Source of the DNA: Bradyrhizobium sp. LLZ17
Lineage (GTDB): Bacteria > Pseudomonadota > Alphaproteobacteria > Rhizobiales > Xanthobacteraceae
DNA length: 64,000 nt
Assembly (NCBI RefSeq): GCF_041200145.1
Contig: NZ_CP165734.1
Location: forward strand, 1,612,001 to 1,676,000
Direction of reading: 5' to 3'
The notes under the pieces were generated by a model. The model was given only the letters and a program-made list of their open reading frames with translations. It had not been told where the DNA came from and did not search any database. Shown in pieces: positions 16,823 to 25,551 of this stretch (positions are counted from its first letter, which is position 1; each line of letters starts with the position of its first letter). Both the position numbers and the translations under genes were made by a program.

Positions 16823-16838
16823 TTTAATAAAATCTTAA
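16823..16838 (+). promoter_or_regulatory. CtrA-type box upstream of DUF6894 gene
   Basis: TTAA-TAAAATC-TTAAC matches TTAA-N7-TTAAC perfectly and lies in an AT-rich patch 160 bases before the ATG at 16998, a plausible promoter distance. Confidence 0.5.
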
Positions 16839-16997
16839 CGCCCGCACGTGCTGCACATGATTTCTGCGCCATAAGCACAGAGTTTGCGCGACCGCTTCAT
16901 TCAGGAATAATCGACTCAGTGGTATCATCCGACATGTGTTGAGACTTGCACTCGCAACTTGCGTTGAAGACTTGGGTCATCACACCGGGGAATTCGG

Positions 16998-17234
16998 ATG
17001 CCTTACTACTATTTCGATCTTGTGGTTGGTGAAGAGTTCAAGAACCAGGGCGGCATTATCCTCGAGGACATCGAGGTCGCCTCCGATCGCGCTCAGCAAT
17101 TGGCGAACGAGCTGTCGCAGGTGAAGCCGGAGCTTCATGACAAGGGTTGCGCGGTGCGCGTCACCGATCGCGATCACAACGAGCTCTATCGCACGCCGCT
17201 CGATCCCGTGCCGGCCTGGCAACGATCAGGCTAG
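16998..17234 (+). CDS. DUF6894-type small protein
   Basis: A 78-residue cytosolic protein starting MPYYYFDLVVGEEFKNQGGI, the typical opening of DUF6894 proteins (M-P-x-Y-Y-F-D followed by an acidic 'ED-E' segment, here LEDIEVASDRAQQLANEL). These small proteins are numerous in rhizobia and of unknown function. GGGG lies 8 bases before the ATG. It is preceded by a CtrA-type box at 16823 and followed by two small secreted-protein genes in the same direction. Confidence 0.75.
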   Translation: MPYYYFDLVVGEEFKNQGGIILEDIEVASDRAQQLANELSQVKPELHDKGCAVRVTDRDHNELYRTPLDPVPAWQRSG

Positions 17235-17307
17235 GCCGTCGATCGTTCCCATTGCGGAGCAGCGCGCCGGGCGCTAGCCTTCCCAAAAATTCGGGGAGGT
17301 CCAAGGA

Positions 17308-17697
17308 ATGCGCTACGGTTTCCTGATTGCCGGACTGATGCTGATTGCCGCACCAGCCCGGGCCGACGACCATCCGCGCTCGACCTATGTGACCTTGGTC
17401 TTGCAGGCCTTCGCTGCCAAGGTCGAATGTCCGAACACGGACGTGGCCTATCAGGATCTGTTGCAAAAGGCGCAGCAGATGCAGCTGCCCGAGGGCACCA
17501 CCGAGAAAGTGCGCAAGGCGATCGCCTTCATGCATACCGGCGGCAAGATGGGCGAGAAGCAGGACGACGACCTGATGGCCGAGGTCGCGGTGGCGACGCA
17601 GGCGACCGATCTCGATCAGCGCCGTCTCGGCATGAGCAATTGGTGCGAAAAGCAGAAGACCAGCCTCGCCGGTCTGATCCGCAGCAAGGGCGGCTAG
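17308..17697 (+). CDS. Small secreted protein of unknown function
   Basis: A 129-residue protein with a signal peptide of about 20 residues (MRYGFLIAGLMLIAAPARA). The mature chain is mainly helical, with two cysteines (VECPNTD near residue 41, NWCEKQK near 112) that could pair. GGGGAGG and AAGGA precede the ATG. No family recognised. Confidence 0.75.
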   Translation: MRYGFLIAGLMLIAAPARADDHPRSTYVTLVLQAFAAKVECPNTDVAYQDLLQKAQQMQLPEGTTEKVRKAIAFMHTGGKMGEKQDDDLMAEVAVATQATDLDQRRLGMSNWCEKQKTSLAGLIRSKGG

Positions 17698-17811
17698 TCC
17701 GTCTCCGCGGCGTTAAGCAGGTCGCAAACAGGCTACGACGGAACCCGCGGGACGGCCAGAATCGTCACATTCCTCGCCAGCATGCGGACGTTTTTCAAAC
17801 CGGAGAACCCC

Positions 17812-18060
17812 ATGCGGATCACTCACCTCGTTTTCGCTGGCGCGCTTGCGGCCAGCACCATGCAAGCTGCACCGGCGCTCGCCAAAAACTCCGACGCCCA
17901 GAGGGGCGAGGACAGGTCGGCCGCGTCATCCTGTAGCGCCTATCAGCAGGCCCCGGACGGCTCCTGGGAGCAGCTCCCCTGCAAGGAGACCGGCGAGCGC
18001 GAGCAGCCGCAAACGCAGCATCGGACCCCGACACGGGGAACCGATCACGAGGAGCGCTGA
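17812..18060 (+). CDS. Small secreted protein of unknown function
   Basis: An 82-residue protein: signal peptide MRITHLVFAGALAASTMQAA (cleavage after ALA), then a short hydrophilic chain with two cysteines (SSCSAYQQAPDGSWEQLPCK) and an Arg/Glu/Gln-rich tail. GGAG lies 7 bases before the ATG at 17812; the ATG ten codons upstream would spoil the signal peptide. It converges with the next minus-strand gene. Confidence 0.65.
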   Translation: MRITHLVFAGALAASTMQAAPALAKNSDAQRGEDRSAASSCSAYQQAPDGSWEQLPCKETGEREQPQTQHRTPTRGTDHEER

Positions 18061-18078
18061 GCCTGCCCGTTCCGGCGA

Positions 18079-18264
18079 TCAGCTCTGATGCGGGCCGCGC
18101 ATGATCTTCATGGCGTCGGCAATGTGACGCCATTCCTTTGCCTCATCCGCCTCGCCGCGGCCCTCGCAGGCCTGCGCCTGTTCGGCCGCCTTCGCGATCG
18201 CGGCGAAACCATGCTGTTCCAGCATCTGCCGCGCGAGGGTATGGACCTGGACCTCGGACATCAT
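18079..18264 (-). CDS. Small conserved hypothetical protein
   Basis: A 61-residue protein, MMSEVQVHTLARQMLEQHGF at the start, Ala/Glu-rich helices in the middle and HIADAMKIMRGPHQS at the end. It resembles many short rhizobial proteins of this type that track with stress genes, but I cannot name a family. GGGAG lies 7 bases before the ATG at 18264. No membrane segment. Confidence 0.65.
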   Translation of the reverse strand: MMSEVQVHTLARQMLEQHGFAAIAKAAEQAQACEGRGEADEAKEWRHIADAMKIMRGPHQS

Positions 18265-18364
18265 GGGCGCTCTCCCGTTTGACGAGCCCGCGAGGCTGGC
18301 GTCCCGCGGGCTTCTCGACAACGATCGAGCCGCCCGTCCCGTTCCGGTTGCGCGCGCATACGGC

Positions 18365-18400
18365 AAGGCAGCCCGCCGATGCCCCGGCGGACTGCCTTTT
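18365..18400. terminator. Hairpin between minE and the small upstream gene
   Basis: AGGCAGCCCGCCG / CGGCGGACTGCCT with a short loop, followed by TTTT on the plus strand only. The flanking genes both run on the minus strand, so the T tract is on the wrong side for minE; it may still stall the min transcript or be a repeat. Confidence 0.35.
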
Positions 18401-18434
18401 CACCCACCCCAAAGTGGGGTCTTCGGTCGATCCC

Positions 18435-18716
18435 CTACCCGACCGCCGCGCGTTTGCGCTCGAAATCGTTGGGCACTTCGATATCGACCTCCAGGGTCGA
18501 CACCTCGTCGCCGCGATCGAGCCGGACGATGACCTTGGTCGGGTCGAGCGTGACGTGCCTGGACACGACGGCGAGAATTTCCTCGCGCAGCACGCCGAGC
18601 AGATCGGGCTGGCCGCGCAGTCCGCGTTCATGGGCAAGCAGGATCTGCAACCGTTCGCGTGCGACCGGTGCGGAGGCCTTGTTGCCACGGAGAAGCCGGA
18701 GCAGACCCATGCTCAT
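18435..18716 (-). CDS. minE: Cell division topological specificity factor MinE
   Basis: A 93-residue protein. Residues 1-30 are the MinD-activating region ([20 protein letters not shown], then [12 protein letters not shown]); the C-terminal half is the dimerisation domain ([34 protein letters not shown]). It displaces MinD from the membrane and drives Min oscillation so that division occurs at midcell. The ATG at 18716 overlaps the minD stop (ATGA), indicating translational coupling. Last gene of minCDE. Confidence 0.96.
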   Translation of the reverse strand: MSMGLLRLLRGNKASAPVARERLQILLAHERGLRGQPDLLGVLREEILAVVSRHVTLDPTKVIVRLDRGDEVSTLEVDIEVPNDFERKRAAVG

Positions 18717-19528
18717 GCAGCCCTCCGTCGCAGCAGTCGATCCATGAACCCCTTGCGCTCGGCCGGCACCTGCATCGGCACGGTATCGCCGCACAGCCGC
18801 CGCGCCGCATCGATATAGGCCCGTGCGGGTGCGCCTTCGGCGTTCGACAGCGTCACCGGTGTGCCGACATTGGAGGCGCGCAGCACGTCCTGGCTTTCCG
18901 GGATAATGCCGAGCAAGGGCGTCGCGAGGATCTCGAGGATATCGTCGATGGACAGCATCTCGCCGCGCGCCGCGCGGGACGGATCGTAGCGGGTGATGAG
19001 GATGTGCTTCTCGACACGCTCGCCCTTTTCGGCTCGCACGGTCTTGGAATCGAGCATGCCGATGATGCGGTCGGAATCGCGCACCGACGAGACTTCCGGA
19101 TTGGTCACGATCACCGCCTCATCCGCAAAGCGCATCGCCATGGAGGCGCCGCGCTCGATGCCGGCCGGGCTGTCGCAGATCACCCAGTCGAAGCGGCTGC
19201 GCAAATCCTCGATGACCTTGCCGACGCCCTCTTCGGTCAGCGCATCCTTGTCGCGGGTTTGCGAGGCCGGCAGCAGCCAGAGGTTCTCCAGGCGCTTGTC
19301 CTTGATCAGCGCCTGCGGCAGCTTGGCGACGCCCTGCACCACGTTGATGAGGTCGAACACGACGCGGCGCTCGGCACCCATCACGAGGTCAAGATTGCGC
19401 AGGCCGACGTCGAAGTCGACGACCACGACCTTGTCGCCGCGTTGCGCGAGCGCGGCTCCCAGCGCGGCGGTCGTCGTCGTCTTGCCGACCCCGCCCTTGC
19501 CTGATGTGACGACCAGAACCTTGGCCAT
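18713..19528 (-). CDS. minD: Septum site-determining ATPase MinD
   Basis: A 271-residue P-loop ATPase of the ParA/MinD family. The deviant Walker [21 protein letters not shown] is at residues 10-29, the switch/Walker B region around [20 protein letters not shown], and the membrane-targeting amphipathic helix closes the protein ([11 protein letters not shown]). It recruits MinC to the membrane and is stimulated by MinE. It sits 22 bases after minC and overlaps minE by four bases. Confidence 0.97.
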   Translation of the reverse strand: MAKVLVVTSGKGGVGKTTTTAALGAALAQRGDKVVVVDFDVGLRNLDLVMGAERRVVFDLINVVQGVAKLPQALIKDKRLENLWLLPASQTRDKDALTEEGVGKVIEDLRSRFDWVICDSPAGIERGASMAMRFADEAVIVTNPEVSSVRDSDRIIGMLDSKTVRAEKGERVEKHILITRYDPSRAARGEMLSIDDILEILATPLLGIIPESQDVLRASNVGTPVTLSNAEGAPARAYIDAARRLCGDTVPMQVPAERKGFMDRLLRRRAA

Positions 19529-19550
19529 TTGAAATTATCCTCCTTGACTG

Positions 19551-20240
19551 TCAGTTCAGCGCTGTAATTCGCATGGTGCTGCCCTGGAGCCAGGCTTGGG
19601 CAGGCCGGCCACGCAGGGCATCGTCGATATCGTCGGCAGTCTGGTAAAACCCATCGATTGCAAGCAGTTCGGCCTCGATCTTCTGACAATAGATCCGCGC
19701 GCTGGCATGACCGTTGACGCCCGCCATGGCCCGGCCGCGCAGCGCGCCGTAGACGTGGATGGAGCCGCCGGCGACGATTTCGGCACCGGAGCCGACCGAG
19801 CCGAGGATGGTAACGTCGCCTTCCGGGAAAATGATGGTCTGGCCCGAGCGCACCGGACTTTCGAGCAGCAGCGAAGTCGGCGGCTTGGTCTCGACCTTCT
19901 TCGGAGCGCTCGGCTCGATCACGCAGCTACGCCCGCCGGTGAGCAGCGGCGGCATCGACGGCGTCAGCCGTGCCTCCTCCACGCCCTCGATGCCGAGCAC
20001 GCGGATGTTGCGGTCCTGAAGGCTTGCGAGCAGGTGATTGATGCCGGATTGGCTGAGATCGACCGAAGCGAGGTCGACCACCACCGGACGGCCGGCGAAG
20101 AAGCCCGGCGAGCGCACGATCGTGGCGTCGATCTCCTGCAGCCAGTCCAGGATCGGGACCGTCGGCACGAACACGAAGGCCACATAGGAGCGCCCGCGCA
20201 GGCGCACCATTTGGCGTTGAATTTTTGCTACAGCCTCCAT
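19551..20240 (-). CDS. minC: Septum site-determining protein MinC
   Basis: A 229-residue inhibitor of FtsZ assembly. The N-terminal domain (residues 10-100, RLRGRSYVAFVFVPTVPILD, VVVDLASVDLSQSGINHLLA) contacts FtsZ; the C-terminal beta-helix (VRSGQTIIFPEGDVTILGSV, GGSIHVYGALRGRAMAGVNG) binds MinD and dimerises. The Gly/Val-rich C-terminal repeats are typical. First gene of minCDE; two CtrA-type boxes lie within 70 bases of its start. Confidence 0.96.
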   Translation of the reverse strand: MEAVAKIQRQMVRLRGRSYVAFVFVPTVPILDWLQEIDATIVRSPGFFAGRPVVVDLASVDLSQSGINHLLASLQDRNIRVLGIEGVEEARLTPSMPPLLTGGRSCVIEPSAPKKVETKPPTSLLLESPVRSGQTIIFPEGDVTILGSVGSGAEIVAGGSIHVYGALRGRAMAGVNGHASARIYCQKIEAELLAIDGFYQTADDIDDALRGRPAQAWLQGSTMRITALN

Positions 20241-20260
20241 AATGGCCGACTCGTTCCCCG

Positions 20261-20308
20261 TTATTGAATGGTTAACGATGCGGCCGACATGGTTAATGGG
20301 CGGTTAAC
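20261..20308 (-). promoter_or_regulatory. Two CtrA-type boxes upstream of minC
   Basis: TTAA-TGGGCGG-TTAAC (20293-20308) is a perfect CtrA consensus; TTAT-TGAATGG-TTAAC (20261-20276) is a second site with one mismatch. They are 20 to 70 bases upstream of the minC ATG (20240), over the expected promoter. CtrA control of the Min genes has been reported in Sinorhizobium, which supports the reading. Confidence 0.7.
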
Positions 20309-20370
20309 TTCCCCGTGGGGTTACGTGGGATGGCGGCCATGCGGCTTGTGCGCGGAAGCCCGGTGGCCGC

Positions 20371-20937
20371 TCAGGCCTCGTCGAGGAAAATCGATAGCGC
20401 CCGCTGCAATTCCTTGTAGGCGCGCGGTCCAATCCTGGCCGCGAGGGATTTCTCGCTCTCCGCGATCGCCGGCCGCAAGCGCCCCAGGAGCGCGACTCCG
20501 GAATTCGTTAGGTGCAACACGTAGTAACGGCGGTTGATGGCGGAGGCAGACCGCTGCACCAGGCCGCGCCGCTCCAGATGGTCCACCAGCCGCCCGAGCC
20601 CCGCCCGTTCGATCGACAGGGATTGCGCGATGGCAAGCTGGTTGACGCCTGGATTGGCCTCGATCACCGACAGAACCGAGAACTGCGCCGGACTGATGTC
20701 GAACGCGGCGAGCCGCCGGCTGACGTCCTTGAAAACCCAAAGCTGGGCCCGGCGGATGCGATAGCCGAGCGAACGAGACAGGTCGGCCGAAGCAAGCAAT
20801 TTTGCCCGGGCGGGCTTTGCGGCCGGTGCGGAGCGCGGCGTCGATCGCGACGGCTTGGCAACGGGCGCTCCGGGCGGCGGTACCTTGGCGGCTCCTTTGA
20901 CTGATCGCCTCCTGACGCCTGACTTTCCTGGCTCCAT
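20371..20937 (-). CDS. MarR-family transcriptional regulator
   Basis: A 188-residue regulator with a basic, Pro/Ala-rich N-terminal tail of about 50 residues before the winged-helix domain. The domain is seen in FDISPAQFSVLSVIEANPGV (helix 2), NQLAIAQSLSIERAGLGRLV (recognition helix) and LERRGLVQRSASAINRRYYV (wing). The tail (SVKGAAKVPPPGAPVAKPSR) is unusual for MarR proteins and may be disordered. It is divergent from the tannase/feruloyl-esterase gene at 21400, so the esterase is a candidate target. Weak ribosome site at 20937. Confidence 0.8.
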   Translation of the reverse strand: MEPGKSGVRRRSVKGAAKVPPPGAPVAKPSRSTPRSAPAAKPARAKLLASADLSRSLGYRIRRAQLWVFKDVSRRLAAFDISPAQFSVLSVIEANPGVNQLAIAQSLSIERAGLGRLVDHLERRGLVQRSASAINRRYYVLHLTNSGVALLGRLRPAIAESEKSLAARIGPRAYKELQRALSIFLDEA

Positions 20938-21399
20938 CGACGACCGTCTTTCGCGGGTTGGCGCAGCAGCGCGCAACCCGCTTGTTTGAGATTCGATCGC
21001 CGAGCCTATCGCAGCGAACCCAGAATCGAGAAGCGAAGCAGTGTCGCGCCTTCCACCACAGCTTCCACGAAAGGTTGCACCGCGGACTCGCGCGTTGCGC
21101 CATGTTGACACAGCAACATCGCTCGCATATTCATCGTGAAAAGCCCGCTGTTCACGTGCGGACCAAGGGGATGACGCCCGTGCTTCCATCAGAGATGGAC
21201 GCCGCTCTGCGCACTATGACGCGCTCGCGGCGGGATGGTTTTGCGCGCAGCCGATTGTGCGTTGCGCATCGCAATCGCGAGATCATTTCCCTCGGCAACA
21301 ACTTCGCAAATGACTCTGATGACGCGACGCCTCGCGGGGCGGGCGTCGCGTCGGGGCGCTTTCGTTCAACCGTCAACGATGAAACCGGGAGGGACTGAG
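20938..21399. other. Divergent intergenic region, MarR / tannase
   Basis: 462 bases without a convincing gene between the divergent MarR and esterase genes. It holds a palindrome and promoter-like sequence at 21102-21133 (listed separately). Open frames crossing it have no ribosome sites and poor codon use. Confidence 0.55.
21102..21133 (+). promoter_or_regulatory. Candidate operator and promoter for the esterase gene
   Basis: A perfect inverted repeat ATGTTG-ACACAG-CAACAT (21102-21119) overlaps a TTGACA (21105-21110) that is followed after 17 bases by TATTCA (21128-21133). This could be a MarR-controlled promoter pointing toward the esterase at 21400, leaving a long 5' leader of about 260 bases. 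Confidence 0.4.
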
Positions 21400-23256
21400 A
21401 TGAAACGACTGCTTCTTGCATCGACCATCGTCGCGGGCTGGGCGTCTATCGGCGCGCAGGCCACCGCGCACGGACTGCCGCCGAGCGGCGTGGCTCCGCG
21501 CTCATCCTGCACCGGCCTCACAGGGCTGACATTGCCGAATACACAGATTCTGAGCGCGACGCAGAAGTCGGGCTATTGCAACGTGATCGGCATCATCAAC
21601 AAGCGGGTCTCGACGCAGGATCCCGATCATTTCACCTACGGCATCGGATTCGCGCTGAACCTGCCCACCACCTGGCATGGCCGCTTCGAGATGATGGGCG
21701 GCGGCGGCACCGATGGCAGCCTGCAAAGCGATCCGCAGGGCGCGGCCGGCGTCGAGCTCGGCCAAGGCTGGGCGGTCGCCGTCGATGACGGCGGTCATGA
21801 GGACACCGCGCCCAACCCGCTCGGTGCATATCAGGACGATGACGCAAATGCCGGAGGGTCCGCGCATTTCGCGATCGACGCCCGCGCGCGCAGTGACTAC
21901 GGTTACGACGGCATCGAGAAGACCGCGACGATCTCGAAAAAGATCATCGCCTATTATTATGGTCTCGAGACCGTCTATTCCTACATCATGGGATGTTCGA
22001 ACGGCGGTCGCGATGCCATGGTCGCGTCGCAGCGATCGCCATGGCTGTTCGATGGCGTGATCTCGCAAAACCCTGGCTTCAACCTGCCGCAGGCGGCGCT
22101 CGCAGAAGCCTGGAACGAGCAGGTGCTCGGCCCGCTCGCCACCAGCAAGGATCTCAGCGGCCAGCCGTTCATTCCCGACACCTTTCCGCAACAGGACCTG
22201 CAGGTTGCCTCGGCGGCGATCCTGAGCGCCTGCGATGCACTCGATGGCCTCGTCGACGGGATCGTCGACAATTATCACGCCTGCACGGCCAGGAAAGTCT
22301 ACCCGGCACTCGCCAGCTACACCTGCGGCACCGGCTCGCACGGTAGCACGGCGCATGGCGGCAGCTGCCTGACCAGCGCGCAGGTCGATGCGTTGAAGAA
22401 GATCTATGCGGGACCGGTCAACTCGAAAGGCCAGCGGCTCTATTCGAACTGGTTCTGGGATGCCGGAATCTGGACGCCGCCCACCGCACAGGGCGCGGGC
22501 TGGGGAGCCTGGAACGTGGTCACCGCGCTGGTGCCGAAGGTCAACACCGCAATCAACCTGACGCTTGGTGCGGGAGCGATCCCGATGATCTTCCAGACGC
22601 CCCCCGTGGTCACGCCGGTCGCCGGACCGAACGGCCAGGAAGCCTTCGTGTTCCACTTCAACTTCGACACCGACGCGCCGAAGATCTTCACGAAAACCCA
22701 GGCCTATCCGGAAAGTTCGATGGACTTCATGGCTGCGGTCGCGACCGACCTCCGTCCGTTCAGGGCGCACGGCGGCAAGCTGATCATCTCCTCCTCGGTC
22801 AATGACGGCATCTTCTCCGGCGCCGCGATTGCCCGCTGGTACCGCAAGATGAATCAGCGCATGGACAACCATGCGACTGACTTTGCGCGGCTGTTCATGG
22901 TTCCGAACATGGCCCATTGCGGCGGCGGCGCGGCCACCACGAGCTTCGCGGGCAATGAACTCAAGGCGATCACCGATTGGGTCGAAAGCGGCATTGCACC
23001 GGAGCGCATCGTCGCGGCTAACACCAATACCGCTTCGCCCTACCCGACCGGCGGCGTCTTCGATCCGCGAATCGCGCAGAACTTCCCGACCGGAGGCACG
23101 CGGCCGTTATGCGTGTATCCCAAGATACCCGCCTACAAGGGCAGCGGCTTGACCAGCGATGCGGCGAACTTCACGTGCGTTGACCCCGGCTTCAGGCCGG
23201 GCGGTGACCACGACTTCAATGATGAGGACGACGGGCGCGGAGACGACAGGCACTGA
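21400..23256 (+). CDS. Tannase / feruloyl esterase family protein, secreted
   Basis: A 618-residue alpha/beta hydrolase with a signal peptide (MKRLLLASTIVAGWASIGAQ, cleavage after ATA). The nucleophile motif is GCSNGGRDAM (about residue 206), the calcium-loop region DALDGLVDGIVDN follows (about 280), and FMVPNMAHCGGG carries the catalytic His (about 507). The paired cysteines flanking Ser and His are typical of PF07519. Members hydrolyse galloyl or feruloyl esters of plant phenolics, or MHET-like esters; the substrate here is unknown. GGGAGG precedes the ATG. The C-terminus is Asp/Gly-rich. Confidence 0.88.
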   Translation: MKRLLLASTIVAGWASIGAQATAHGLPPSGVAPRSSCTGLTGLTLPNTQILSATQKSGYCNVIGIINKRVSTQDPDHFTYGIGFALNLPTTWHGRFEMMGGGGTDGSLQSDPQGAAGVELGQGWAVAVDDGGHEDTAPNPLGAYQDDDANAGGSAHFAIDARARSDYGYDGIEKTATISKKIIAYYYGLETVYSYIMGCSNGGRDAMVASQRSPWLFDGVISQNPGFNLPQAALAEAWNEQVLGPLATSKDLSGQPFIPDTFPQQDLQVASAAILSACDALDGLVDGIVDNYHACTARKVYPALASYTCGTGSHGSTAHGGSCLTSAQVDALKKIYAGPVNSKGQRLYSNWFWDAGIWTPPTAQGAGWGAWNVVTALVPKVNTAINLTLGAGAIPMIFQTPPVVTPVAGPNGQEAFVFHFNFDTDAPKIFTKTQAYPESSMDFMAAVATDLRPFRAHGGKLIISSSVNDGIFSGAAIARWYRKMNQRMDNHATDFARLFMVPNMAHCGGGAATTSFAGNELKAITDWVESGIAPERIVAANTNTASPYPTGGVFDPRIAQNFPTGGTRPLCVYPKIPAYKGSGLTSDAANFTCVDPGFRPGGDHDFNDEDDGRGDDRH

Positions 23257-23286
23257 ACGAGGCGTCGCGAACGACGCTGACAGGAT

Positions 23287-23313
23287 GCTGCGCGCGGTTC
23301 TGCCGCGCGCAGC
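23287..23313. terminator. GC-rich hairpin after the esterase gene
   Basis: Perfect 11-bp stem GCTGCGCGCGG / CCGCGCGCAGC with a TTCTG loop, 31 bases after the esterase stop. No T tract follows, so it may be a Rho-type or processing hairpin rather than an intrinsic terminator. Confidence 0.45.
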
Positions 23314-23346
23314 GCCGTCGAAGCGGTACGCGACTGCATCCACCTC

Positions 23347-23425
23347 GTCATTGCGAGCGCAGCGAAGCAATCCAGGCTGCCTCCGCGGAGAGATTCTGGA
23401 TTGCTTCGCTGTGCTCGCTATGACT
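23347..23425. repeat. Palindromic repeat, family C
   Basis: Opens GTCATTGCGAGCGCAGCGAA and closes with GCTTCGCTGTGCTCGCTATGAC, matching the element at 3631-3746. It follows the esterase gene. Confidence 0.8.
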
Positions 23426-23486
23426 GGTCACACCGCACGAATTCGGCTGTACTTTCACGGACACAGGACAGGCGTGTCCCCTCGCC

Positions 23487-23984
23487 TCACGCTGCCTCCT
23501 TGTACAGTCCAGCGATGAAGTCGCCGAAGCCAGGCGCGAGCTCCAGCACATAGCCCCATTTGTCCGACATCGCCTCGGCAAGCGTCCAGGGCTTGTCGTA
23601 TTCGGCGAGCTCGTGGTCGATGAACCAGATCTTGCCGAAATGCGCCTTGTCGATCGTCATGCAGATCGGGTTTCCGCCATGATCGCTCATGATCCACAAG
23701 AGCTCATCGACGGTCGGCCATTGCGGGGTCTGACGCGTTTGGATCAGCGAGCAGTCGCCGGCTTGCAATCCGAGCACCTCATTGACCGCACCGGCCCAAT
23801 GCCCTTGGGGCCAGTTGAACTCGGCCGAGCCATTGAAATAGCCGCCGGCGCAGGCCAGCAGGAATTGGCGATATTCATCCGGCAAGCGGCAACCGATGGA
23901 TTTTTCAAACTCCTCGAGCATTGCAAGCGTCGGTTGCTCGGTGCCGGCGCGATCGACGCCTGCAATGAATTCCGCGATATCCAT
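23487..23984 (-). CDS. SMI1/KNR4-family protein
   Basis: A 165-residue cytosolic protein with the SMI1/KNR4 fold: LAMLEEFEKSIGCRLPDEYR at residues 20-39 is the hallmark helix-turn, followed by FLLACAGGYFNGSAEF and a C-terminal LELAPGFGDFIAGLY. In bacteria this family is frequent as immunity proteins of contact-dependent toxin systems, but also occurs alone; no toxin gene is adjacent here. GGGATCGC precedes the ATG at 23984. Confidence 0.8.
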   Translation of the reverse strand: MDIAEFIAGVDRAGTEQPTLAMLEEFEKSIGCRLPDEYRQFLLACAGGYFNGSAEFNWPQGHWAGAVNEVLGLQAGDCSLIQTRQTPQWPTVDELLWIMSDHGGNPICMTIDKAHFGKIWFIDHELAEYDKPWTLAEAMSDKWGYVLELAPGFGDFIAGLYKEAA

Positions 23985-24084
23985 GCGATCCCAATTCCCT
24001 CGGCGCGCCAATGCGCCATGCCTTTGTCGCAGCCGCCGCGAGGCGGGTTCGAGCAAGAACGGGATAGGCAACGCACGCCGCCGC

Positions 24085-24342
24085 TCAGAGCAGCTTCGCG
24101 CTCACGAACAACGCGCGCACAGCGTTGGTCGCCTGCACCACGAGCATCGCGTCGCCGGCCGCACCTTCGAGCGCGTGGACAGCGTCCTCATGCAGCGAGC
24201 GGAATTCCATCCACTCGACCGATTTGAAGTTGGTGAGGAATTGATAGGCCTGGCCGACGCTCGCAATCGCCAGCGTGTCACCGTTCAGCTTGATCTTGAA
24301 CGTGGTGCGCAGCGGGGTCTGGGAGCTTGACGGATCAGTCAT
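24085..24342 (-). CDS. Small protein, possibly DUF982-like
   Basis: An 85-residue protein. The pattern 'ASVGQAYQFLTNF ... A-V-HALEG ... ATNAVRALFVSAKLL' resembles DUF982 proteins, short rhizobial proteins of unknown function that share an F-L and AL-G pattern. The match is by eye only. The ATG at 24342 has a weak ribosome site. It lies between the SMI1 gene and the L,D-transpeptidase-like gene, all on the minus strand. Confidence 0.6.
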   Translation of the reverse strand: MTDPSSSQTPLRTTFKIKLNGDTLAIASVGQAYQFLTNFKSVEWMEFRSLHEDAVHALEGAAGDAMLVVQATNAVRALFVSAKLL

Positions 24343-24409
24343 GGGCTGCTTCTGGACGACAACGGCTTAAGGAAGCGGAAACGGCAGCCCCGCCCGTGGC
24401 AGGCGAATA

Positions 24410-25429
24410 TCAGGAGTCGGTGCTGGCGCGCTGCGAGGCGGTCGCCGATCCACGCAGGCTCGGCACGACGACCAGGCGGTTGAACTCGCCGTTGTCGTAG
24501 GCCTTGAGAAAACGATCATAGTCCTTGATCGAGACGCAGCCGTTGGAATCGCCGCGCGGTCCGAGCATATAGGTGTGGGTGAGAAGGCCGACACGGCCGA
24601 GCGCGCTGGTGCCGTCCGCGGGGGTCATGCGCAGCGCCCGAACACCGTGGAACAGCTTTTCGCGCGGCTTGAGATCGTAGGTCGCGGGCGGGGTCGCACC
24701 GACCATGCGCTGGTCGACATGCTCGGGGTCGTCCATCAGCGCGCCCATGCCGGAATGGGCTTCGATCGTGACGCCGTTCGGCAAATAGAGCGCCTTGGCC
24801 GAGATGTCATAGACCGCCGTGCGCGAATCGTAGCCGAGAGCGGCGAGATCGGGCGCCTTGCCGAACAGTCCGCTATCGGGAGTCAGCGAGGCCAGCTTGA
24901 TCTTGTCGGTGAATTTTTCGAGGAAGTTGCGGTTGTCGATCCTGGGATTGGTGTCGGCATAGGCCTGGCTGGAGGCGATCTGGGAAGCGAGATCCGCCTG
25001 GATCGGCCGCGAGCGCGGCGTCGGCACGGCATCGGCCCGTTGCGAGGGCCTCCTCTCGTCGACCACGGACTTGTCGTCGTCAGTCAGGGTCGACCGCCAA
25101 TCGTCGCCCTGGAGCTTTTGCGCCAGCATCGCCTTGGCATCCCGCAGCTTGAGCTGAACCGCATTCAGGGCGGAGCGCTCCAGCATGCGAAGGCCGCTGT
25201 CACGAGCGGGCTGGGCGCCCGACAGCGAGGCGAAACGGTCGTCAAATGAAGGGGCACTGGCTGGCGGCAGTGCGGCCGAGACCAGCGGGGTTGAATCGTT
25301 CACGTCGGCGAGCCAGGCGGCAGCGCCCATCGACAGCGCAATCGCGGCGAGAGACAGCAAAATTGTCTCGGCCCGCCCAACACGGCGGCGCGACAACAGC
25401 CTCTCGGCTCCTGCGGTGTCGGAAACCAT
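24410..25429 (-). CDS. Membrane-anchored DUF2778 (Tlde1-like) L,D-transpeptidase domain protein
   Basis: A 339-residue protein. Residues 20-45 form a membrane anchor ([20 protein letters not shown]). The C-terminal domain (about 200-320) has [32 protein letters not shown]: the His and the Cys in SNGC are the catalytic residues of DUF2778. This domain includes Tlde1 effectors, which attack peptidoglycan, but many rhizobial members are resident envelope proteins with long N-terminal regions, as here. No secretion locus is nearby, so a housekeeping cell-wall role is more likely. Confidence 0.8.
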   Translation of the reverse strand: MVSDTAGAERLLSRRRVGRAETILLSLAAIALSMGAAAWLADVNDSTPLVSAALPPASAPSFDDRFASLSGAQPARDSGLRMLERSALNAVQLKLRDAKAMLAQKLQGDDWRSTLTDDDKSVVDERRPSQRADAVPTPRSRPIQADLASQIASSQAYADTNPRIDNRNFLEKFTDKIKLASLTPDSGLFGKAPDLAALGYDSRTAVYDISAKALYLPNGVTIEAHSGMGALMDDPEHVDQRMVGATPPATYDLKPREKLFHGVRALRMTPADGTSALGRVGLLTHTYMLGPRGDSNGCVSIKDYDRFLKAYDNGEFNRLVVVPSLRGSATASQRASTDS

Positions 25430-25551
25430 CAGATCCCCAAAATCGACCCCTGGGGGAGCCCACCCCCACCCAGAGACTCTATACCAGCTACCACATTGGG
25501 AGCCAAAAGTTAGGCATAATCGCGGCGGGCGAGGTACCCCAGAGGTAGCTA

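Larger units (their letters stand above)
16619..16997. other. Gene-free stretch upstream of DUF6894 gene
   Basis: 379 bases with no credible gene. It holds a possible terminator near 16721-16760 and an AT-rich patch with a CtrA-type box at 16823-16838. The rest, including the 130 bases before the next ATG, shows nothing further I can name. Confidence 0.6.

Noticed and set aside
23487..23984. SMI1/KNR4 protein as part of a toxin-immunity system
   Set aside because: No large polymorphic toxin, Rhs, CDI or type VI gene is adjacent; it cannot be supported from the window.
24410..25429. Tlde1-type type VI effector with immunity gene
   Set aside because: The protein is membrane-anchored with a long N-terminal part and there is no secretion gene or typical immunity partner next to it.
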